A stretch of DNA of 64,000 nt, from contig JAIFAC010000111.1 in NCBI GenBank assembly GCA_026545765.1, positions 62,001-126,000 on the forward strand, in the 5' to 3' direction. The notes beneath the pieces were generated by a model. It worked only from the letters and a program-made list of their open reading frames with translations, ran no database searches and was not told where the DNA came from. The DNA is from Plantago major. Its lineage: Eukaryota > Streptophyta > Magnoliopsida > Lamiales > Plantaginaceae. This document shows positions 21,554 to 31,779 of this stretch, in pieces; position 1 is the first letter of the stretch, and every line of letters starts with the position of its first letter. Made by a program: the position numbers and the translations under genes.

Positions 21554-24500
21554 GTGTAATGCTTCGACTAAAGCACAATGGCTGCTTGATAGTGGATGCG
21601 AAAGCACATGACAGAGACAAAGCAAATCTGTCGATTACAAAGTTTGCAACACAGACCGGATATCGATTTTTGAGGAGAATTAAATCCTCTCTCGATTTGG
21701 CAACGCTAAATTGGGATCTTTAACAATCACCGACGACATATGTTAAGGATTTGAAATAATCTACTTAGCATGAGCCAGCTTATGCATAAAGGTTTTATCA
21801 GAAATTCAAAGCAAAGGATCGCAAACTTATCGACAATGAGTCAAAGCGCATACCTTGGTTGCTCGGCGGAAAGGTAGTCTTTATGTTGCCGATTGGGCAT
21901 CTGCCACAACTGAAGAATGTCTCATGGTGAGTCAATCTGGTCACACATAAGAGCACTGGTTATGGCACAAAAGGATGAGTCACATGAATTTCAAAACTCT
22001 GAACAAACTTGCCAAGAAAGAGCTAGTGGTTGGTCTTCCCAAAACATCTTTCAGAAAGGATGGTATATGTTCTGCATGTCAGATGGGAAAACAATCCAAG
22101 ATCTCTTTCAAGTCCAAAACCAGACATTCTAGTGTTAGACCACTGCAACTGTTACACATGGATCTTTTTGAAATACTTGTAACTAGTTACGCATAAAAGA
22201 AGTATGGTCTAGTTGTCAGAGATGACTTCAAGATTCACTTGGTTTTTTTCCAAACACAACTGATGCTAGTGTGGAGATACTAAACCGCCAAAAAGTCCAA
22301 GTCATGAAAATGATAAGGTATCTCAATCGTAGCACTATGGTAATCAATTTGTCAATCAGTATATAAAGGAGTTTTGTACCTGCAAAGGTATACAACACCA
22401 ACTTTCCTCTGTAAGAACACCACAACAAAATGGTGTTGCAGAAAGGAAAAACAAGACCCTTAAAGAAGCTGCAAGGACAATGTTAGCTGACACTGAAATA
22501 AGTGAAGTTTATTGTGTTGAAGTCAGAACACAAAGATGTTACACTCGTAATGTATGTCTGATAAACAAACACCATGACAAGACTCCTTATGAACTCTTGG
22601 TTGGTAGACCCCCTAATATCAAACATCTAAAAGTGTTTGGTTGTAAATGTTTTACTCTTAATATTCGAAAAGAGTATCTGAGAACATTTCAACCAGAGGC
22701 AGATGAAGGTGTATTTCTTGGTTATTCTATGAATAGCAAAGCTTACAGAATTTACAACAAAAGAACAAAGAAGATTGAAGAATCACCATGTTGTATTCTA
22801 TGAAGGAAATAAGAAAACATCTCTTACTGATGATATCTCAGAAAAGTTCAAGGAACTATTGGTAAAGGATTCTGAAGAAGAAACCTCAGAAAGGAAAAAC
22901 ATCATTGTGGAGAGTGAGGACGACTCTGACGTAGAAAAGCTTGATATGCCTAGTAACAACCAGAAGACTCACAAACATGATGAAGAATTTCCTATGAAAC
23001 TTCCTGAAATGGAAACTGAAGATATTCATCATAAAGCTATACCTGGAAATAATCTCTTTGAAAGATATGTTCCAGATAGCTCAAACACTGAACAAGTGTT
23101 AGACATTAATCGCCCCACTGAGGAGCAAAATGTCTTTGGTACTGAAAAAGTATCAAATCATACTCCTAGTGATTCACATTCAAATCACTTGGATATTGAT
23201 CCTACTAGCACTAAACCTATGATGAGATGGATCAAGGATCATCCTGCAAAAGATGTAATTGGACCAATCAATCAAGGTGTTAGGACTAGGAGAGCAATAG
23301 CTGAAAATGCTAGTTCTCTCTTTGGATGTTTCATCTCAAATGTTGAACCTAAATCTATAGAAGAAGCATTAGGAGACCAAGACTGGATCTCTGCAATGCA
23401 AGATGAGTTGGATCAATTTGAGAGAAACAAAGTCTGGAAACTAGTTCCATTTGTAGAAGGAATATCTGTGATTGGAACTAAATGGGTTTTCAGAAATAAG
23501 ATGAATGAATCTGGTGAAATAACCAGAAACAAAGTAAGATTGGTTGCCAAGGGATTTACCCAGACTGAAGGTCTAGATTTTGACGAGTCATATGCACCAG
23601 TTGCCAGATTGGATGCAATAAGACTCTTTCTGGCCTTTGCAGCTCATAAAGATTTTAAAGTTTATCAGATGGATGTCAAGAGTGCATTCTTAAATGGTGA
23701 ACTTGCAGAGGAAGTCTATGTTGAGCAACCACCTGGCTTTGAAGTTTCCTCAGAAAGTAGAATGGTCTATAAGCTACAAAAAGCTCTATATGGACTGAAA
23801 CAGGCTCCAAGAGGATGGTATGATACGTTGGCCAAATACCTTCTGGAAAGTGGTTTCAAGAAAGGTGAAGTTGATAAAACTTTATTTACTTTAAATCATG
23901 ATGGGAAACTACTCTTAGTTAAAGTATATGTTGATGACATTATATTTGGATCTAAGGACAAGCAACTTTGTGATGACTTTGCAAATCTCATGAAAAGTAA
24001 ATTTGAGATGAGCATGATGGGAGAATTGAATTATTTCCTAGGAATGCAAGTCAAGCAAGTCAATGATGGAATATTCATTAGTCAGACAAAGTATGCAAAA
24101 GATATGCTCACAAAATTCAATCTTAAGCCTTCTGAAAAGAATGCTAAGATACCTATGAGCATTGGAACCAAAATGACCTATACTGAATCAGATAAGAGTG
24201 TTGAAGAACATAAGTATAGGAAATTGATAGGTTCACTACTCTACCTTACTGCAAGTAGACCTGATATTCAATATGCCGTTGGAGTGTGTGCTAGATTTCA
24301 GACAAATCCAATGCAATCACACTACAACATTGCTATGAAAATATTAAGGTACATAAAAGGTACAGTAGATGTAGGATTGTGGTATCCTAAAGAAAGTGGA
24401 TTGAGTTTAGCTGGTTACTCAGACGCTGATTATGCTGGATCACTGCTTGATAGGAAAAGTACCTCAGGAACTTGTCAGTTGCTGGGTGCTAGACTTATCT

Positions 24501-24877
24501 CGTGGTTTAGCAAGAAGAAAAACTCAATTGCAACTTCTACCACGTAGGTCAATATATTGTCAAGTTGTTGTGCAACACAGATTCTGTGGATTCAACAATA
24601 ACTTAAAGACTATGGACTCAATGAAGAGAAAACTCCTATTTTCTGTGACAACACAAGTGCTATTGCGATCACGCATAATCCTAAATTTCATGCCAGAACA
24701 AAGCACATTGATGTTAGACACCACTTCATTAGAGACCATGTTGAAAAAGGCAATATAGAGATACTAAAGATTGGCACTGAAGACAAACTTGCAGATATCT
24801 TCACTAAGCCACTACAAGAAAGTAGATTCTTAGCCTTAAGACATAGTCTTGGACTGTTGGAACTACCTTCGAACTGA
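21554..24877 (+). pseudogene. pol: Pol of the long element: protease, integrase, RT, RNase H
   Basis: Protease motif LLDSGC (DSG at 21578-21586), then a badly altered stretch to about 21860. GAG-pre-integrase zinc region with MSHMNFKTLNKL and CSACQMGKQ (21975-22090). The integrase core is broken in 22190-22440, with VAERKNKTLKEAARTML near 22433 and the GCKCF segment at 22630. A frame shift near 22785 leads to a long open stretch (22775-24547). This has the acidic linker, RT with [26 protein letters not shown] and an intact YVDD (23927-23938), and RNase H with GYSDADYAG and DRKSTSG. A TAG (24545) and a TAA interrupt RNase H before its end LADIFTKPLQESRF and the final TGA at 24875-24877. The RT core is complete, but the polyprotein is not. 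Confidence 0.9.
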
Positions 24878-24890
24878 AAAAGTTCAGATA

Positions 24891-24993
24891 TCTGGAACGG
24901 GCATCCAGAAAAGAGATATCTGGAACGGGCATCCAGAGAAGAAGAATCTGGAACAGGAATCCAGAAAAGAGTTATCTGGAACAGGTATCCAGA
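24891..24993 (+). repeat. Four 28 bp direct repeats, each with a hairpin core
   Basis: Starting 14 bases after the pol stop, TCTGGA occurs at exactly 28 bp intervals (24891, 24919, 24947, 24975). Each is followed 7 bases later by its reverse complement TCCAGA. Loops are ACGGGCA, ACGGGCA, ACAGGAA and ACAGGTA, so the loops vary while the six-base stems stay perfect. The first two units also sit in the AGATATCTGGA context seen across this family. Confidence 0.85.
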
Positions 24994-25696
24994 AGTCAAA
25001 GGCTAAAGAGCAAAACGTCAGCTTAAAGATCTTTGAGTCAGGAACTCAGATATCTGGATCACTCGGTAAAAAGGGAACACAAAAGAGAATAGTACAACTA
25101 TCTGCAGTCAACTACTCTCTTGAAATTTGCGTCATTTCTATCTTTGTGAAAAACTTGGATAAATCCTAAGTATAAGACAGATTCAGATGCAAATAGTGTT
25201 CTTGGTCAAACAAAAATGTGATTGAGATAGCTAATAGCCAAAATTCATTAAATGGGCACAATTACATTTATTGATTGTGATCATTGCTGAAGAAGCAATG
25301 GTGACCCTTGATGAAATTAAGCGATTGATCTGTACGCTGGAAATTAATTCACAGTAAATAGTGGACTGTCGAAATTCCGACAAAACCCACTTTGCATTTA
25401 ATGCTAAACTAGCTTTTGCTCACGCCTGTTTGCAAATCACAGATACGTACACACAAAATCAATTTGTATGTATTTTTCTGTTGAGATTCTATTGCTATAT
25501 ATATAGGATTTTGGCAAAAGAAATCACTTTCGCCTAATCCAAAATTCCGACTTATACAAGAATAGCAAAATCACTCTCCTGATTCTCTGCAAACCTTCTT
25601 GAATCTCTGCAAATCAAGATTAAGTTTTTCTGCAAAGAATTACTGAATCAAATCTCTTTCAAACACCAATCCAAAATCCTTACACTATATAAAGAG
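24994..25696 (+). promoter_or_regulatory. Spacer with TATA-like box upstream of the tail gene
   Basis: About 700 bp without a supported reading frame. GCTATATATATAGG at 25494-25507 is a good TATA-like box about 190 bases before the tail-gene ATG. The same box, and the CTTTGCATTTAATG and TTCTATTGCTATATATA contexts, are present at the matching place in the minus-strand copy (63881-63893 and on to the window end). Conservation in two insertions suggests an internal promoter for the tail gene, though a 5' leader of the full-length transcript cannot be excluded. Confidence 0.5.
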
Positions 25697-27624
25697 ATGG
25701 CCCCTAAGAGTTCAACTGCACAAAAATCTCAATCCTCCACCGTATCACGAAAAGCAAGCACGTAGTTGGTTATTGTGAACAACCGACTGGTAGGAGAGTT
25801 CAATCCGGACCATTGGACTTCAAATCACAAAATGATTTGGGGTGGTGCCATGGTTGAGGAATACCTCACGGCTACAGTAGAAAACCAAGCTGACAGAAAA
25901 CTGATTCTTGACATGCTTGAAAAAGCACAAATCAAGGGTTTTCTATCTGCCCGCCCAAGTGGAATTTCATCACTTGATGTGTTGGAATTCTACAACAACT
26001 CCAAGATAATTTCCTGTGTTTCTGAAGGCACTGCAATAGTGTCTGTCAAAACCTCAGTCCAAGGAAAGGAAATCCTTCTGGACTTAACAACTTTCTGTAT
26101 GTTGTTTGAGCTTCAAAATCTTGGAAAGGATTTTGAAATTAACACCAAGGATGACGATCTCCTTGAAGGTGTTAAACAACTGTACAGTGATGTGTGTGAT
26201 CTTGAAAAATCAGATACACCCACTGAGTTCAAGCTTGCTGACATCCGAACCAGACATCTGATGGTTCACTGGGATGTATTAGCTTGCATTCTTCACAGAT
26301 TCTTTGATGGTCTACAAGGAGGTGCTGACCAGATAAGCCAAGAACGTTGGATAATGATGTTCTTGCTGAATCAACAAGATAAAAGGCTGGAAAACCCTTT
26401 CAACTGGGGAAAGTACGCCTTCATGAAGTTTGTGAAGAAGATTCAAGGCTTCGAGCCTAAAATTGCTAAAGGACTAGCTGAGCCAAATGCCACAGTAGGC
26501 TATGGTCTGAAGATATGCTACTTGCTGGAAAAGCTTGGCATTGAGCTCAGAGAGACGGCTGAAATAGCCAACAGTAACCTACTCTACAAATATGAGTATA
26601 CGAACATGATGAAAAAGGTTACTGGGTCTCAGAAAGGTTCTAAGAAGCGAAAGTCTGAAAAGGTATCTGAGGAAAAGGTTGCGACCAAGAAGCCCAGAAC
26701 TTCAAGGAAGAAGTCAGCTGGCAAAACAGAAGACACACCCATTGAGGTTGTCGATTCCCAGATATCTGCAGGCCTTGCCGATGAACTTATTAATGGAGAT
26801 AAACTCATCAATGCTGCAAAAGAGTTATCAACTACTGAACAAATAGACTCAGCAAGAGAAAGTGCATTTAGAAATGTTAAAACTATTACAGAACGCCTTG
26901 CTGATGAACTCATTAATGTTGCCAAGACAGGTGAAAAGCACCAAGCCCTATCTGCAGAAACCGCAGGAGTAATGGACCAATCAGTTCCTAATGCTGATGA
27001 GAGCTCTGACGATGAAGTGGATGAACTAGTCATCTCTCAGGTCCTAGAAAGAACAAAGAGGGCTAAGGTTATCGAATAAAGAATCGTGATAAGGTATCTG
27101 AAGAAGAACCTACACCTCAGGTTTCTAAACAAGCACCTATAGCAAAGGTTGTTGGTGCAAACACATCATCAGGGAAAGTCTCTTATGCACAACTTCAAGA
27201 AGCCCTGATGAGTGGTAATTTAGTGCTTGCAGATGCTGATGAAAATGCCACGCCTAAAAATCTGGAAGAGCCTTCGAATGATAATTCTTCTGCTTCCAGA
27301 CAACCACAACACTCACAAACACAACAACCACAACCACAATAGCCACAAGTGGTTCATGAAATGGTAAATGAACTCCATTTCGAATTACCAGCATTACAGT
27401 ACGCTGAAGAAAATCCTACAAGAGAGCAGGTTCCCCAACTCAATGAGAGGTATCAACCTGAGACATCTACTCAGAATGATCAACCAGGGGAGGCAACTGA
27501 GTTGCATACTCAGGAAAGGTGCGAAGTACCTGAAACTTCAAAGAAAGAAATGATACTGGAACAAGAAGACCAAAGTATAGAAGGGTCACAAGTTCCAGAG
27601 ACCAATCAGCCTGACAATGCTCAG

Positions 27625-28517
27625 GTAGCTGAATGGTTCAACTCTCACCTTGTGAATTTTTATGCTTATACATCTTGTTACTTACAAAAATTCTTTGTTA
27701 CAGACTGAGTTAGAAACACAGAAACAAGAGGAAGCTGGAAAGCTTGCCTCAGAAACTGAGAAGGAGGTTCCCTCAACCTCGCCTCTTAAGCAACCAGAGC
27801 CTGTGCTACAGGTGATAAAATGGTTCTTAAGATGACACTTTTTCAGTCATATGTTTATGAGCTTAATCATTTAAGTAAATGTTTCTAACAGGCTCCAACT
27901 GAGAAAGAGGAAAATAAGGCAGAAATGCCAGAAATAAACCCAGAAACCGACAAGGTTTCTGAAGAACACATCATTGAGCCTTCAAGTGTGAAGGTACATG
28001 AAAAATCAGTGATAAGTCTTCTTCACTTTGGGTTAACTAAAACTTCTTCTCTAAATTTTGTCAATACTTTCTACTCACAGGCTCACTCAGAAGTAGAAAT
28101 GCAAGGGGACAAAGTTGCGACATCCCCTGCATCAATGGAAATTGATGAAGCCCTCAAGGCAACATCAACTGAAAGAACACCTAAACCTAAAAAGTTTCTG
28201 TGAAAAATGACTCTGAGCTTCCTATTGAGGAAGTAAGTAGCAAACTCAAAAATCATTAAAGCATAATTGCACAAATTCTTTCAAACAATTTCCTAAAGTA
28301 TTGCATTATTTTTAATTCTCAGGTTCAAGAAAGAAAGGTTGATGAGGACCAGACTTCCAAGTCTCCACCTCACAACAAGATATCTAAGACACCCCTTGTC
28401 TCAGTGGTACAAGTCTCTGAGCCTGATATTCATAATCAGGTAACCCAGAAACTAAACCACACTTCTACTCAGATATCTACAAAAGTTTTGAAGCTCACTC
28501 AAAACTCTTTCTTTCAG
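27625..28517 (+). other. Five short phase-0 introns in the tail gene
   Basis: GT-AG introns at 27625-27703 (79 nt), 27812-27891 (80), 27994-28080 (87), 28233-28322 (90) and 28440-28517 (78). Each has a pyrimidine-rich 3' end (for example TTCTTTGTTACAG and CTCTTTCTTTCAG). Splicing them leaves 108, 102, about 153 and 117 nt exons in one frame, starting TELETQKQ, APTEKEEN, AHSEVEMQ and VQERKVDE. The minus-strand copy has introns at the same places (61793-61874, 61615-61689, 61430-61512, 61189-61276, 60994-61071). The last intron is also open in frame in that copy, so it might be retained. Splicing is inferred from sequence alone. Confidence 0.72.
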
Positions 28518-30424
28518 GCTCAAACAAGTGCAAAGCAGGTTCCCGATGATGAGAAAAGGGACCTACTTCCCTTCTTCAAGGCTCAAACCCTGCCGAAGCA
28601 CATTCAATGCTTCAAGAAATAGCAGAAGTTAAGGTGCTCTGATCTCTCTGAAATATTGAGAATCACAGATCAACTAACAAGACGAGCACGAGCTCTTGAC
28701 TTGGAGACTTATATCCATGCAATGTTTCCCACCGAACAATACACAGTTGCGACCCTATTGCATAAGGATTTCTCCAGAGAAGTGGCGCACAGTTTGATAC
28801 AAGCCTTTGAGTAGGCAGATGGTCAGACAAGATTACAAATGGCATTCAAGCCAGTCCTGCCCCAGACTCTGCAATTTATACCTTCTGAACAAGAAGAGGT
28901 TAATGGGCAGAAGATCACTATTCCTGAAGTGATCAATCTTGTATCTGAAGATGACGAGGAGGAAGAGATAAACGAAAACGACTTCGATGAACCTCCCACT
29001 GACCATCACCAAAAGGATGACACTGACAAAAAGGATGATGATGATGCCCCTGCACCAGGGACCAGAGGAATTTCAAAAAGAAATCATGCCTCAACTGCTG
29101 AAAAGCAAACTGAGAGGAAATCACAGAAATCTCCGTCTCCATCTCCTCAAAAGTCGACTCATCCATCTTCCCAACAACAAAAAGATATTACTGAACAATT
29201 AGTTGAGGATTCTGAGGAAATCGCTCAGAAAATGCTGAATACTCAATCCAATCGCCAACTCGCATAACCGCTGAAGAAGAACAACAGCTCCATCTTCAAC
29301 TGGAAGACCAGATAGCTAAATCCAGAGACAAGCTTGATCAACTACAAGATCAATATCTACAAGAGATGATTGCTTACTCTGAGGTTAAAGAGCTATAGGA
29401 TGCTGTGACTGCAATCACCAAAGAACAGGATACTGAACAAGTATCTGAAGTTAAGCATGATGCTCAGGCTGCATCATCTTCAAAAGATGTACCATCCTCC
29501 TCACAGAAAGGAAAGAAACCAATCTCTGAGATGGTTGTTGGACTCGACACAATCGATGAGAATGTCCAAGAGGATGAAGATCACTGGGCTGATTAATCAG
29601 ATGATGAAGAAGACAAGACTTTGGCAGAACGTCGCGATGACCACTTAGTGGTTTCTCACTTGAAAAGGAAGCTGATTGCACCTGCAATTTTCAGCAAACT
29701 GCCAAACGTCTACACCCATGAATACATGAACAGATACCAGGTTCTGGCTCATCTCAAAAAGGAGTTGTCTTCACAGAATAAGGAAGTAATTGCCTCCGTC
29801 CCTTCAGAAATGAAGAAATTCACTGAGCTCATCACTCAGAGAACAACAAGCATAGTCATTGCTCAGAAAGATCTGGGAATGATGAGGGACGATGATGCAT
29901 CTTTAGCTGAAAAAGCTATTCAAGAGGCAAGTTACACTGCTAGAAAAGTAGATGCCATCCTAGGCCCATTGGCAGAGCTCACTGATAAGGACAATGGACT
30001 TATCAAGCAAAATCAGGAGCTCAAAGCCGAACTTCAGAAGTTGGTCACTGCCTATAATTTCTTACAAGGACATTTTGAGTCTCTCTCAGATTCCTTTATG
30101 AGACTTAGTCAGCCAACAATGACTAAGGGGGAAAGATCATACAAATTTGGACCTCAAAGTCAGGGGGAATGGGGAGAAGGAGAAGCAAACAAGAAGAAAT
30201 CTGGAGCTGGTGCTGCTCAAAGAGGAAGAGGAAACAAGAAAACTTCCCAGCCACCACTCAGAATAAAAGAGCTCTCCTCAAGACAAGCTGCTTTGCAAAT
30301 AGTAGCTGCTTCCCAGAAACCTACTGAAGGAACTGCAATGGTAACAAGGGCCATGGCACAAAAACCTCCAAGGAGTACAAAGGCTCCAAGGAGAAGACAA
30401 GTTAAAGGGATTGATGTATCGTCT

Positions 30425-30481
30425 GAAGAAGAAGAAGAAGAAGAAGAAGAAGAAGAAGAAGAAGAAGAAGAAGAAGAAGAA
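30425..30481 (+). repeat. (GAA)n microsatellite coding poly-Glu
   Basis: About 19 GAA codons within the acidic region of the tail gene (SSEEEE...GQIKSLGNEE). The sister copies have only a few Glu codons here (EEEEDEQIKS in the minus-strand copy), so the expansion is private to this copy. Confidence 0.95.
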
Positions 30482-31389
30482 GGTCAAATCAAGTCCCTGG
30501 GCAATGAAGAAGGCTGTAAAACTCTCACAAGATTCAATCTTGATGATGATGAGGAAACTGATGAAGATGAAGCTCCTCTTAACAGAAAAAGGAAAATTGA
30601 AAGCCTAACTGAGCCCATAGCTGCAAAGCCACTAGCAGCTAAAACACCCTCTGGAAATACCAAGTCTATCCAGGGTGGTGGTTCTTCAAGCAACAACCCC
30701 AAAGAGAATTCAAGATGTAAAAGGAATGATCGAGAGCTGAACAAAGATAAAGTCAACTTCCACTCAGGCCAGAAGAAGCCAAAATTGAGTATGTGAAGAA
30801 TGACAATGATTCCTCTGTCTACAGGTGCATCAATCAGAAAAATGGCTATTGGATCCTGGAACTTAAGCACCTACTGGTAAATTCAAGATCTCCAGATCCA
30901 ATACACAAACAACTTATGGCATGGAGAAAAGATAAACCAATCTTGATCAACACCAATCATATTAAAGCCTGGTTGGACTTTGAAGTTATCAAGAGAATTG
31001 AAGCCATGAGAAAGGACCTCTCTGATGAATGTCCATATGGAAAGCCCGATGATGTGCACATAATTCTAAATATCACAGGAACAGGCACAAGAGCAAGACT
31101 TGATGTGGAACCCTATGAGTCGTTCTACTTAACTGAAGATCAATACAAGGGTGACATCAGATATCTGAAGATTATATATGAATACTTCAAGCTATCAGAT
31201 ATCAGAATAGAGCATGCCTGAAAATGGGGAAAGTATCTGTGGGTCAAGCATTTTGTCAAGAAAAATCCTACCAAAACCTACAAAGAAGTCTGTGGATTTT
31301 CCAGAGACACTGAGATGCTCGTCAGAACACTTCTCTATGATTATTCTGATGACATCAAAAGGTTTGGAGATAGGAAATTTACAAACTGA

Positions 31390-31779
31390 TCCATAGAACT
31401 ACTGTTGAAGACTTGAACATATGAAGACTTGAAGACTAGTCTATTAGGATGTTTACTTGGAGCTTGGTTACTCCTGTTGTCCTAATTCACTAAGTAGTTT
31501 TGTTGTATTTTTGCTGACTAAGCTAAATTTGTTTATATACTAAAGTTATCTGTAATCTTTCATTGTAACTTATCTGATGAATTTACTCTCAGATATTATT
31601 CTATAAAAGATAACTTGTCAGCAAAGATCACACCTTGTGATTTGGTTGATATTTACTTTCTGCACTTAATTGTATGAATGTGAAAAATCATAAGAAATGA
31701 TTAAGTGATGGACTGTTCAATCATCAAGATTTGTAATAGGTCAGATAGTCATCGTTGACTGATCAAAATGGGGGAAATT
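31390..31779 (+). other. 3' non-coding region and polypurine tract, long element
   Basis: Matches 619-1006 closely, including a TATAAAAGATAACTTGTCAG segment and the TCATCGTTGACTGATCAAAA stretch. AATGGGGGAAATT (31767-31779) is a good polypurine tract directly before the 3' LTR. Confidence 0.8.

Larger units (their letters stand above)
25697..31389 (+). pseudogene. Tail gene after pol, six exons, long element copy
   Basis: I do not recognise this gene with certainty. The ATG at 25697 (MAPKSSTAQK) meets a TAG at 25763 where the sister copy has CAG-type sequence. The frame then runs LVIVNNRLVGEFNPDHW. Residues up to about 290 resemble the 'putative plant transposon protein' type domain (WGGAMVEEYL, FYNNSKIIS, LDLTTFCMLFELQNLG). 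A basic nuclear-signal-like KKPRTSRKK, an acidic linker and a Q/P-rich stretch follow. Then come five short introns (27625-28517) and a last exon of about 2.9 kb with DDDDAPAPGT, a coiled coil (LIKQNQELKAELQKL), a poly-Glu run and the C-terminal domain ending at TGA 31387-31389. A frame break at about 27075, a TAA at 28619, a TAG at 28812 and other changes disable it. No signal peptide or membrane segment is visible, so it does not look like an envelope protein. Confidence 0.7.

Noticed and set aside
24891-24993. CRISPR-like regular repeat
   Set aside because: Four head-to-tail 28 bp units with no unique spacers, in a plant retrotransposon; a minisatellite with a hairpin core.
30278-30608. 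Poly-Phe and poly-Lys open frames
   Set aside because: Shadow frames of the GAA repeat inside the tail gene.
25697-31389. Envelope-like glycoprotein call for the tail gene
   Set aside because: No signal peptide, hydrophobic membrane segment or furin-like site is visible; the protein is highly charged with nuclear-signal-like basic patches.
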